Shown here piece by piece: positions 26,674-34,297 of a DNA stretch of 64,000 bases. Within the stretch, counting starts at the first letter, position 1. Each line of letters begins with the position of its first letter. This DNA comes from an uncultured Aquimarina sp. GTDB lineage: Bacteria > Bacteroidota > Bacteroidia > Flavobacteriales > Flavobacteriaceae. Below the pieces are notes generated by a model that was given only the letters and a program-made list of their open reading frames with translations, had not been told where the DNA came from and ran no database searches. The translations under genes were made by a program, and so were the position numbers. The stretch covers positions 1 through 64,000 of the forward strand of contig CANMWA010000001.1 of assembly GCA_947501475.1 (NCBI GenBank), read 5' to 3'.

Positions 26674-26817
26674 CTAGTTAAACTCGTCATGTTTCTTACA
26701 GTCCTTTTGCTTAGAATCATTTCTTGAAGATTCAACCAAAGCAGAAACTCCACCATTAATAATGTTTAGACTTTCTGTGTTCACTGTTTCGAATGAACTT
26801 AAATTTGATAATTTCAT
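26674..26817 (-). CDS. Array precursor peptide B
   Basis: 47 residues: MKLSNLSSFETVNTESLNII, NGG, core VSALVESSRNDSKQKDCKKH plus DEFN. It is the only array member without the TGCAAT...ATTGCA hairpin after its stop; its downstream spacer is unrelated DNA. The penultimate region is DEFN where others have DTFN, adding an acidic residue to the core. Confidence 0.85.
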   Translation of the reverse strand: MKLSNLSSFETVNTESLNIINGGVSALVESSRNDSKQKDCKKHDEFN

Positions 26818-26869
26818 GATTTTTGTTTTTTAAATTAAAATTTGCGATTTTTGCAATAGTGATTGCAGA

Positions 26870-27013
26870 TTAATTAAAAGTGTCGTGTTTTTTACAATCT
26901 TTTGTTTCAGAATCGTTTCTTGAAGATTCTACAACAGCAGAAAGACCGCCACTAATAATATTTAAACTTTGTGTGTTCAAAGTTTCGAATGAACTTAAAT
27001 TTGATAATTTCAT
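26870..27013 (-). CDS. Array precursor peptide C
   Basis: 47 residues: MKLSNLSSFETLNTQSLNII, SGG, core LSAVVESSRNDSETKDCKKH plus DTFN. Almost identical to D and E. ATG at 27013 follows a conserved A/T-rich leader; hairpin TGCAAT/ATTGCA at 26852-26867 begins 2 nt after the stop. Confidence 0.87.
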   Translation of the reverse strand: MKLSNLSSFETLNTQSLNIISGGLSAVVESSRNDSETKDCKKHDTFN

Positions 27014-27064
27014 AATTTTTGTTTTTTAAATTAAAAATTTGATTTGTGCAATAGTGATTGCAGA

Positions 27065-27208
27065 TTAATTAAAGGTGTCACGTTTTTTACAGTCCTTTTC
27101 TTTAGAATCATTTCTTGAAGATTCAACTAAAGCAGAAAGACCGCCACTAATAACATTTAAACTTTGTGTGTTCAAAGTTTCGAATGAATTTAAATTTGAT
27201 AATTTCAT
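27065..27208 (-). CDS. Array precursor peptide D
   Basis: 47 residues: MKLSNLNSFETLNTQSLNVI, SGG, core LSALVESSRNDSKEKDCKKR plus DTFN. Differs from E only at S/N in the leader and R/H near the end. Hairpin at 27047-27062 follows the stop by 2 nt. Confidence 0.87.
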   Translation of the reverse strand: MKLSNLNSFETLNTQSLNVISGGLSALVESSRNDSKEKDCKKRDTFN

Positions 27209-27258
27209 AATATTTGTTTTTAAATTAAAAATTTGATTTGTGCAATAGTGATTGCAGA

Positions 27259-27402
27259 TTAATTAAAGGTGTCGTGTTTCTTACAGTCCTTTTCTTTAGA
27301 ATCATTTCTTGAAGATTCAACCAAAGCAGAAAGACCGCCACTAATAACATTTAAACTTTGTGTGTTCAAAGTTTCGAATGAACTTAAATTTGATAATTTC
27401 AT
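27259..27402 (-). CDS. Array precursor peptide E
   Basis: 47 residues: MKLSNLSSFETLNTQSLNVI, SGG, core LSALVESSRNDSKEKDCKKH plus DTFN. Together with D it is the most recent duplication. Hairpin at 27241-27256 follows the stop by 2 nt. Confidence 0.87.
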   Translation of the reverse strand: MKLSNLSSFETLNTQSLNVISGGLSALVESSRNDSKEKDCKKHDTFN

Positions 27403-27454
27403 AATTTTTGTTTTTTTAAATTAAAAATTTGATTTGTGCAATAGTGATTGCAGA

Positions 27455-27601
27455 TTAATTGAAGACATCCCTCTTCTTGCAGTCTTTTGTTTCAGAATCG
27501 TTTCTCTTAGAATCGTCTGCTAAGGCAGCTGCACCGCCGTTAATAAAACTTAAACTTTGTGTGTTTAAAGTTTCGAATGAACTTAAATTTGATAATCTCA
27601 T
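27455..27601 (-). CDS. Array precursor peptide F
   Basis: 48 residues: MRLSNLSSFETLNTQSLSFI, NGG, core AAALADDSKRNDSETKDCKK plus RDVFN. First of the array in transcription order, 45 bp after the receptor stop, and slightly diverged (one extra residue, VFN tail). Hairpin at 27437-27452 follows the stop by 2 nt. The core has Asp, Glu, Ser, Thr and Lys residues, all possible graspetide linkage partners. Confidence 0.87.
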   Translation of the reverse strand: MRLSNLSSFETLNTQSLSFINGGAAALADDSKRNDSETKDCKKRDVFN

Positions 27602-27646
27602 AGTTTTAAATGTTTATATAAATTAGACCACTTTTTAATTTTTATA

Positions 27647-30034
27647 TTAATTGCCAGTTCTTCTTTTTTCTTCTTTATTACTAGTACTGGACCTTCTTGT
27701 TTTTACTTTGTTGCTTCCAAAGGAATACGTCAAAGAAATCCTGAGTTTTCTGTTATCATAATAATTTTCATATTCTTGTTTTATAGCATTAGTGAAACTT
27801 GTATACCGGGGTCTTCTACTACTTAATACATCTATCCCACTTATTCCTAACTGAAGCTTTTTATCTAGTAGCAAAAATTTTAACCCAATATCCAATTGTG
27901 AGTAACCATTGGTTTGATCCAAATCCAAAGCTTCTGGAAATTGATACCAATACGTAAACTCTCCTAAAAATGTCTTGGCTTTATTTAAAGTAAAAGAGTT
28001 GCTCGATGAAACATAGGCGCTAACAGCACTTTGCTCAGAGAGTAAGAAATCAAGATCCGATGTAGCGTAACTGTAATAGAGGTATAGCTCATTATAACTC
28101 TCCCAACTCTTTAATACATTAAGAGTATACGACTCTGATAATCCAAATTGGTACCCTTCATAATAATTTTGTATCACTGTAGCTTGTATATTGCTATCGG
28201 GCTCTACCAAAGTTATTTGACCGTATCCATTTTCGGTTTTAGAAACATAGATCGCAGTTGATAAATTATCTTTATACAAATGGGAAAACTCTAAATTATG
28301 GGTAAACAAAGGTTGTAATAAAGGATTCCCTTCTGAATAAGAATATTGATTAGAATACCATCGAAATGGGTTTAAACTTGCATATCCTGGTCTGCCAATA
28401 CGTCTACTATAATTTAAAGAAAATGAATGATTATCATTTGGAGTATAGGTAGCATATACCGTAGGAAATAGTTTTAAATACGTATTCTTATTGGTTTGAT
28501 TTAATGTCTCAGAAAATCCTTTTGTGTTTGTATTCTCCAAACGTAACCCTAATTGTGTTTGCCATTTCTCTCCAATACTTTTACTTGCATTTATATATAC
28601 TGCTTGTATATTTTCATCATAGTTAAACACATTACTATTGGCTGGATCCAATACAGGAATACCTGTGTTGAGATCAAAAAATTGTACGACACTGGTATTG
28701 GTTATGTAGGACACTTTACCTCCAAAAGAAATATTTGCAAAATCAGTAGGCATTTCTACATCTATTCGAGAGGTAAAAGTCTCTATATCTTGCATAGAAG
28801 CATTATTAAATGTATTACCAGAATTGCTGCTAAATACTCCATCGGGCAAAAGCACATTTATATCGGCATCCCTGTTTTGATTATTCTTAAACTTAAAATA
28901 ATCGGCATCGACAGTAATTTTTGTACCTATAGTATCTAGTGTTACCTGGTAATGACCATTAATACTGTTAAAAACCTTCTCCCTATCAGATAAACCTTTA
29001 GAGACAATAGTAGAATCTATTGTGTTTTGAGGTACTTTTATGAGGTGAGTGTTCTCTACTTCATTAATTTCTGGAGTATTATATATCCCGTGATATTGAA
29101 CCCCAACTAATGATCTTTCAGACAATTGATAATCCACACCAATTCTTGCACTCAACTTATCTAGAAAATCTCTTCTCTTACTTTTGGCATCCCAGGTATC
29201 TTCGGGATAAAAAACTTTATTTGTTTCTATTGCTCTATAAGACCCCTTTACATAATTCGCATCGGCATTAATCGTTATTTTTTTCTTTTGATAATTAAAT
29301 CCTGCCCCTATGTTCTGAGAAATATAAGTAGCCTGAGTAGTAGCACTTCTCAAAGTAGCATTAAAAGAATCTCTTTTTGTAGATTTTAATACGATATTAA
29401 TCAAACCGCTATTACCTTCGGCATCATATTTTGCGGGAGGAGTGGTGATGACTTCTATCCTATCGATATCATTAGAGCTAATCGATTTTAAGTATCCAGA
29501 GAGATCCTCTCCAGAAAGGTTCAAGAGTCTGTCATTTACAAGTACCCGTACGCTTCCTTTTCCAATAATATCAATATTGTCATTGTTAACTCGTATTCCA
29601 GGGGCTTTTTTCAAAACATCCAAACCATCACCGCCAATAGCTGTAATACTATTTTTAGCATTAAAAACAAGCCTGTCTACCTTGCGCTCTACTAGTGGTT
29701 TTTTATTAGTTACGACTACTTCATCTAGTTCTGCAGCAGCCCCAATAAGTGTTATATTTCCTAAGTTTGTGTCTTCATACAATTGTATTTCTTTACTCCA
29801 ATCCTTATATCCTAAAAAGCTAATCATTAAGGTATATACTCCTTTACTAACGGTTATTCTAAAACCCCCATCTACATCTGTAATGGCCCCAGATACAATA
29901 TCATTATTAGCATTCGTAAGAATAACATTGGCAAATTCTATAGGCTGTAAAGTGTCTTGCACCTTACCAGAAATTTCTATCTGAGAAAAGGCGAAGATTG
30001 GTAGTAAAAAAACGAATACACTAAACTTATACAT
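27647..30034 (-). CDS. TonB-dependent-type outer-membrane beta-barrel receptor
   Basis: 795 residues. Signal peptide (MYKFSVFVFLLPIFAFSQ), CarboxypepD_reg-like domain (VQDTLQPIEFANVILTNAN, about 22-105), plug domain (GGDGLDVLKKAPGIRVNNDN; VEVITTPPAKYDAEGNSGLI is read RIEVITTPP..., about 130-215), then a long beta-barrel ending LRISLTYSFGSNK with a short basic tail. Same family as the 13713-15986 protein. It is the first gene of the operon after promoter P3 and precedes the six precursor genes by 45 bp, so it probably serves export, uptake or immunity for the mature peptide. Divergent from the regulator at 30377. Confidence 0.88.
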   Translation of the reverse strand: MYKFSVFVFLLPIFAFSQIEISGKVQDTLQPIEFANVILTNANNDIVSGAITDVDGGFRITVSKGVYTLMISFLGYKDWSKEIQLYEDTNLGNITLIGAAAELDEVVVTNKKPLVERKVDRLVFNAKNSITAIGGDGLDVLKKAPGIRVNNDNIDIIGKGSVRVLVNDRLLNLSGEDLSGYLKSISSNDIDRIEVITTPPAKYDAEGNSGLINIVLKSTKRDSFNATLRSATTQATYISQNIGAGFNYQKKKITINADANYVKGSYRAIETNKVFYPEDTWDAKSKRRDFLDKLSARIGVDYQLSERSLVGVQYHGIYNTPEINEVENTHLIKVPQNTIDSTIVSKGLSDREKVFNSINGHYQVTLDTIGTKITVDADYFKFKNNQNRDADINVLLPDGVFSSNSGNTFNNASMQDIETFTSRIDVEMPTDFANISFGGKVSYITNTSVVQFFDLNTGIPVLDPANSNVFNYDENIQAVYINASKSIGEKWQTQLGLRLENTNTKGFSETLNQTNKNTYLKLFPTVYATYTPNDNHSFSLNYSRRIGRPGYASLNPFRWYSNQYSYSEGNPLLQPLFTHNLEFSHLYKDNLSTAIYVSKTENGYGQITLVEPDSNIQATVIQNYYEGYQFGLSESYTLNVLKSWESYNELYLYYSYATSDLDFLLSEQSAVSAYVSSSNSFTLNKAKTFLGEFTYWYQFPEALDLDQTNGYSQLDIGLKFLLLDKKLQLGISGIDVLSSRRPRYTSFTNAIKQEYENYYDNRKLRISLTYSFGSNKVKTRRSSTSNKEEKRRTGN

Positions 30035-30133
30035 GATTACTATTACTGATTAAATTATTTATTGTGTTTTTGTAATTAGTGAAAAACAAATTGAGATCAT
30101 ATAAATTGAAAAACCTCGGTGTTTTTGTTGGAT

Positions 30134-30212
30134 CAAATATAGCGGCATAAAACACCCTAAAACAAGGCATTATAGTCGTCATTAATGAATTGAGACCCGG
30201 CTATTAATAAAT
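30134..30212 (-). promoter_or_regulatory. Promoter P3 with tandem dyad operators
   Basis: On the minus strand: TATATTTG (30141-30134), 21-bp spacer, TTG (30165-30163), then dyads ATTAATGAAT (30181-30190) and ATTAATAAAT (30203-30212), 22 bp apart. Spacing is identical to P1 in every interval. The dyads are less perfect than in P1 or P2. It should drive the receptor-precursor-ligase-exporter operon, with regulator 30377 as likely activator. The 30035-30376 spacer holds no gene. Confidence 0.75.
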
Positions 30213-30285
30213 GAAGATCTTGTTTTTTTTAAATAAAAATCTGAAAATCAATTAGTTGTTAATTTATCCAAATGAAAAAACAGAA

Positions 30286-30319
30286 TTGTACCGTATTATC
30301 TAGAAATTCCTTAATTTTG
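30286..30319 (+). promoter_or_regulatory. Promoter of regulator 30377
   Basis: TTG (30286-30288) and TAATTTTG (30312-30319), 23-bp spacer, 57 bp before the ATG. The surrounding sequence (AGAATTG..., TAG.AATT.CTTAATTTTGA) is clearly homologous to 34211-34243 before the paralogous regulator, so the promoter was duplicated with the gene. Confidence 0.65.
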
Positions 30320-30376
30320 AACTGCCTACATAATCAAATGTTTTGAACTTCTTCAATTTCATAGAGTTTTTTAGTT

Positions 30377-32074
30377 ATGAATTACAGGCTATTATTCGTT
30401 TTCGTATTATTTTTTAGTATCCATATCAAGTTTTCTGCTCAAAAAATCCCTGATACCTTATTACAAAAATCAAATGAAGAATTACTAAAAGCTTATGGGT
30501 CTTTTAAAAAGATAGATAAAAAAGAAATTTATCTAAAAGCATATCTCAAGAAAGCAAAAATTAGTAATGATACCGTTTCACTTGTTAATGCATACACATA
30601 TTTTTCTGATCTCTATCTCTACAGTAGCGAAAAAAGAATCCAATACTCAGATTCTATTATCCAATTAACTAAGAAGAATCCTGATCCATTTTACCCAGCT
30701 AGCGCCTATATTGTTAAAGGACATGAATATTTTACATTACGAAAAATCAAGCTAGCATTAGATAACTATCTTATTGCAAAAGAGTATGCTCTAAAATATG
30801 ATAATAAAGATTTTTTTTGGGATTGCAACAATACTATTGGAATACTAAAGGACCGTATTGGGTATTCTGAAGAAGCATTACAGATCCATAAACAAAACCT
30901 GAAATTTGCTAAAAAAAACTATACTGAATCAACTAAATCTTATCCTACAACCGCTTCAATTCATGCGATCGCATTTACTTATAAAAATTTAGAGAAACTA
31001 GATTCTGCACTATACTATAATAATATAGGAATTGAAAAAGCTAAGAATTTCAATTTTTACTTATTAACTAATCTACTTTTATTGAATGAAGGTATTATCT
31101 ATTATCATAAGAAAAAAGTAATTAAATCTAAAATATCTATTGAAAAAGCTGTAAAACACTTCGAAAAAGAAGAGGATAAGCCCAACATGGCAGAGAGTTA
31201 TTTTTATCTCGCAAAAATATATAAGGATTTAAACCAAGAAGATAAAGCGATCAAATACTTAAAAAAAGTAGATGCTATTTTTATACAAACAAATGATTTG
31301 CTGCCAGAAATTAGAGAAGGATACGAAATCCTTATTGAATATTATAAGAAAAAAGAAAATACAGAATCACAATTACTATATCTGGAAAGACTTATATCCT
31401 TGGATAGTGTTTTAAGTTCTAATAAATCATATCTGGCTGATAACCTAAAATCTAAATACGACATCCCAAAGTTGATCGAAGCAAAAGAAGTACTCATCGC
31501 AAAACTTGAGAATGATAAAAGTACTCTTAAATATATTTTTATTGCCATATCTATAATTTTAATGCTAACCATATTTGGGCTATATCGACGACAGCAAAAA
31601 TTCAAACAAAAATTTAATGCAATTATAGATAAGGATGTAAAAGTAGTAACAGAGCATCCAACAGTAAAATCTATAGACATCACCAATGATTTTGAAGTCC
31701 CACAATATATTGCAGATGATATTTTAAAACAACTCGAAATATTTGAAAGTAAACAAGAATACATTGATAATAAAATAACCTTATTATCGCTTGCTAAATC
31801 TTGCAAAACAAATTCTACCTATTTATCAAAAACCATTAATCATTACCATAACAAAAGTTTTACCAACTATATTAATGATCTAAGGGTTACCTATGCCCTC
31901 GAAAAATTAAAAGATGACTCTTCTTTTAGAAGATATACGATAAAAGCGATCGCTCACGATACTGGGTTCAAAAGCGCAGAGACATTTTCTAAACTTTTTA
32001 AGAAAAAAAACGGGATTTATCCCTCTTATTTCATAAAACAAATGGATGCTCTTCAAAAACAGAATTCTATGTAA
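30377..32074 (+). CDS. TPR / transmembrane / AraC-type HTH regulator
   Basis: 565 residues. Signal peptide (YRLLFVFVLFFSIHIKFSAQ), TPR-like repeats about 45-365 (AESYFYLAKIYKDLNQEDKA, IKYLKKVDAIF), membrane helix at about 383-402 (YIFIAISIILMLTIFGLY), linker, AraC HTH at about 468-560 (SLAKSCKTNSTYLSKTINHY; AIAHDTGFKSAETFSKLFKK). Most similar to 34298: the two share IPDTL...KSNEELLKAY near the N-terminus and ENTESQLLYLERLISLDSVL. It is divergent from the RiPP operon with P3 between them and is followed by a GG-leader peptide gene, so it is the likely pathway regulator. The sensed ligand may be a mature peptide; that is inference. Confidence 0.9.
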   Translation: MNYRLLFVFVLFFSIHIKFSAQKIPDTLLQKSNEELLKAYGSFKKIDKKEIYLKAYLKKAKISNDTVSLVNAYTYFSDLYLYSSEKRIQYSDSIIQLTKKNPDPFYPASAYIVKGHEYFTLRKIKLALDNYLIAKEYALKYDNKDFFWDCNNTIGILKDRIGYSEEALQIHKQNLKFAKKNYTESTKSYPTTASIHAIAFTYKNLEKLDSALYYNNIGIEKAKNFNFYLLTNLLLLNEGIIYYHKKKVIKSKISIEKAVKHFEKEEDKPNMAESYFYLAKIYKDLNQEDKAIKYLKKVDAIFIQTNDLLPEIREGYEILIEYYKKKENTESQLLYLERLISLDSVLSSNKSYLADNLKSKYDIPKLIEAKEVLIAKLENDKSTLKYIFIAISIILMLTIFGLYRRQQKFKQKFNAIIDKDVKVVTEHPTVKSIDITNDFEVPQYIADDILKQLEIFESKQEYIDNKITLLSLAKSCKTNSTYLSKTINHYHNKSFTNYINDLRVTYALEKLKDDSSFRRYTIKAIAHDTGFKSAETFSKLFKKKNGIYPSYFIKQMDALQKQNSM

Positions 32075-32205
32075 TTATTTGATTTTCAAATTTTTAAAGG
32101 TCTTCGTTTATTAATAAAGACTACTACTTGATTTTTTTGCATACAAGTAATTGAACTGATAATTACTTTTACATCATACATAAATCAAAACTTAAAATCT
32201 GTATT

Positions 32206-32361
32206 ATGAAATCATCAAAATTAACAATCAACAAATTTAGAATCGCAGAATTACAAAATCCACAAAGAATAATTGGAGGAGTTCATCTAGTCGATGACCC
32301 TGATACTGGCGGGAGAAAATGCGTAAAAAGTTCTAGAGAATGGGTTGAGAATAGAATGTAG
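32206..32361 (+). CDS. GG-leader peptide beside regulator 30377
   Basis: 51 residues from ATG at 32206: leader MKSSKLTINKFRIAELQNPQ, then RIIGG, then core VHLVDDPDTGGRKCVKSSRE followed by WVENRM. The leader (KFRIAELQNPQRIIGG) is a typical Bacteroidota GG leader; the core has one cysteine and does not resemble the array cores. It lies 131 bp after regulator 30377, has its own terminator and precedes a subtilisin-like lipoprotein. Candidate signalling or antimicrobial peptide exported by a C39 transporter encoded elsewhere or at 21511. Confidence 0.75.
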   Translation: MKSSKLTINKFRIAELQNPQRIIGGVHLVDDPDTGGRKCVKSSREWVENRM

Positions 32362-32430
32362 GCTTTTAAAACTTAACTTTTATATTGCTTCACAGTTACA
32401 TAGATTTCCCTAAAAACCAAAACATACACG

Positions 32431-32481
32431 AAGCTGTTCGTTAAAAGGATTTGACTTTAATAAATTAATGAACAGCTTTTT
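32431..32481 (+). terminator. Terminator after GG peptide 32206
   Basis: AAGCTGTTCGTTAA (32431-32444) pairs with TTAATGAACAGCTT (32465-32478) with one G-U pair and a 20-base loop, followed by TTTTT. It would separate the peptide mRNA from the subtilase mRNA, or give a high peptide-to-protease ratio by partial read-through. Confidence 0.7.
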
Positions 32482-32508
32482 GATTCCTAATTTACAAAAG
32501 CTAACGAT

Positions 32509-34185
32509 ATGAAATTATCTTTTTTTTCAATTTGTATGAGTATTCTAATCTTGTCTTGCCAAAAAAAGAATAATTCTACATATCAAATAGTGCCTACTCA
32601 TACAGTATCATTACTCCAAAAAAAGAAAATTGAGCTAACCAATGCTGAATTAGATACTTGGTATACCAAAGATGTTTTAGAAGATACAATTCCTGGTATC
32701 AGCTTACAAAAAGCCTATAATTTTTTAGATAAAAAGAAGCCAAAAGACACTGTCATAATTGCAATTTTAGACTCTCCGATAGATATCAATCATGAAGATC
32801 TTAAACCTCAAATTTGGATTAATAAAGACGAAATCTCCGATAATAATATTGATGACGACAACAATGGATATATTGATGACATTCATGGGTGGAATTTCTT
32901 AGGAAATCCAGAAGGAGAACAGCGCAATTATATGAATTATGAATCTGTTCGAATTATAAGAAGGTATGAGCATATTTTCAAAAATAAAAACAGAAATCAG
33001 ATTTCAGATCAAGACTCAACTTCTTTCTTTTTATATCAGCGCGCAAAACAAAAGCTCGAAGACCAAAAAAAAGCTGCCATCGCAGATCAAGAGTATGGTA
33101 AGATGTTAGCAAATATTTTAAAAACAGCCAGAAAAACATTATCTCATTATTTTTCAAATTATAAGTATTCTATAGCAGAGCTAGATAGTCTAAAAAAATT
33201 ATATCCAAAAGACACCATATTACAAGATGATATTTTAAGAATGTCAAACTTTATCAAATACGGCTATACCGAGAATTATATCAAAAACTATAATATAGAA
33301 GCCAATGAACGCATTAATAATATGCTGAATATCGAATATAATGATCGAATTTCTATGGGTGATAATCCAGACGATATTACAGACACAGACTATGGCAACA
33401 AAATTGTTAATAAAGATTTAGACCTACATAGTCATAGCACAATAGTATCAGGGGTGATTGGTGCTACTAGAAATAATGACATAGGTATTGATGGTATAAC
33501 TAATGCGATTAAAATTATGCCATTACGAGTTTCCGGGTTTGGTAGTGAACATGATAAAGATATTGCTCTTGCCATAAGATATGCGGTTGATAATGGTGCC
33601 AAAGTGATCAATATGAGCTTTAGCAAAGAATTTTCATTAAGAAAAGAATGGATAGATGATGCCTACAGATATGCCGAAAAAAATAATGTTCTTATAGTAT
33701 CATCTGCAGGAAATAATCGAATAAACTTAAACAAAATCAACAATTACTACCCAAATGATAATGTGAACAATGGTAAAGAAGTTTGTTCGAATTTTATCCT
33801 AGTTGGAGCTTCGTCGTATGCTATTGACAAAAACCTAGTCGCTTCTTTTAGTAATTATGGTACTATTGATGTAGATATTTTTGCTCCTGGACATAAAATA
33901 AAGACACTTATCCCAGAAAACAACTATAAATCTGATAGTGGCACCTCTATATCTTCTGCAATAGTAACAGGGGTTGCAGCGCTAATACGATCATATTATC
34001 CTAATCTAACGGCTACAGACATAAAACAAATCATAGAGAAATCTGGAAACTCTTACCATATCGATGTAGAAATTAAATCAAAAGATGGGATTAAAAAAAC
34101 GATTCCATTCTCACAACTTTCTAAATCAGGTAAAATTATAAACGCATATAATGCATTAGTAATGGCAGAAGAGATTTCAGGATAA
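32509..34185 (+). CDS. Subtilisin-like (S8) serine protease lipoprotein
   Basis: 558 residues. A lipobox (MSILILSCQ) predicts a lipoprotein. Catalytic triad is visible: Asp in IAILDSPIDINHEDL (about residue 85), His in LHSHSTIVSGVIGA (about 308), Ser in DSGTSISSAIVTG (about 485), with the oxyanion Asn in SSAGNNRI. A charged helical insert of about 150 residues separates Asp and His. It sits between a GG-peptide gene and a TPR-HTH regulator; S8 proteases are known partners of RiPP loci, where they trim exported peptides. Here a role in processing the neighbouring peptide is plausible but not shown. Confidence 0.9.
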   Translation: MKLSFFSICMSILILSCQKKNNSTYQIVPTHTVSLLQKKKIELTNAELDTWYTKDVLEDTIPGISLQKAYNFLDKKKPKDTVIIAILDSPIDINHEDLKPQIWINKDEISDNNIDDDNNGYIDDIHGWNFLGNPEGEQRNYMNYESVRIIRRYEHIFKNKNRNQISDQDSTSFFLYQRAKQKLEDQKKAAIADQEYGKMLANILKTARKTLSHYFSNYKYSIAELDSLKKLYPKDTILQDDILRMSNFIKYGYTENYIKNYNIEANERINNMLNIEYNDRISMGDNPDDITDTDYGNKIVNKDLDLHSHSTIVSGVIGATRNNDIGIDGITNAIKIMPLRVSGFGSEHDKDIALAIRYAVDNGAKVINMSFSKEFSLRKEWIDDAYRYAEKNNVLIVSSAGNNRINLNKINNYYPNDNVNNGKEVCSNFILVGASSYAIDKNLVASFSNYGTIDVDIFAPGHKIKTLIPENNYKSDSGTSISSAIVTGVAALIRSYYPNLTATDIKQIIEKSGNSYHIDVEIKSKDGIKKTIPFSQLSKSGKIINAYNALVMAEEISG

Positions 34186-34210
34186 AAACAATGCAAATGA
34201 AAATATAGAA

Positions 34211-34243
34211 TTGCGTGTATTTCTTAGGAATTTCTTAATTTTG
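34211..34243 (+). promoter_or_regulatory. Promoter of regulator 34298
   Basis: TTG (34211-34213), 22-bp spacer, TAATTTTG (34236-34243), 55 bp before the ATG. Long similarity to the 30286-30319 promoter. No tandem dyads are present here, unlike the three divergent junctions. Confidence 0.65.
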
Positions 34244-34297
34244 ATGTACCTCACCTATCAAAATTTTGTGCTCTTTTAAATTTCATACACCGCCATA

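Larger units (their letters stand above)
26451..27601 (-). repeat. Tandem array of six about 195-bp precursor cassettes
   Basis: Stops of consecutive copies lie 196, 194, 195, 196 and 207 bp apart (27455, 27259, 27065, 26870, 26674, 26467). Each cassette has an A/T-rich leader, the 47-48-codon gene and, in all but B, a hairpin TGCAATAGTGATTGCA (plus-strand reading) 2 nt after the stop. The leader peptide is nearly invariant and variation concentrates after GG. Confidence 0.9.

Noticed and set aside
26467..27601. Possible CRISPR array
   Set aside because: The repeating unit is about 195 bp and codes for GG-leader peptides; repeats and spacers are not of CRISPR form.
28553..28939. 128-codon plus-strand frame inside the receptor gene
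   Set aside because: Shadow of the 27647-30034 gene; no sign of a separate coding bias or start region.
29442..29984. 180-codon plus-strand frame inside the receptor gene
   Set aside because: Antisense shadow of plug and signal regions, Ser/Leu-rich without domain features.
30272..30346. 24-codon plus-strand frame MKKQNC...
   Set aside because: It overlaps the regulator promoter at 30286-30319 and has no leader-like or protein-like character.
31342..31806. 154-codon minus frame inside regulator 30377
   Set aside because: Antisense shadow of a strongly supported gene.
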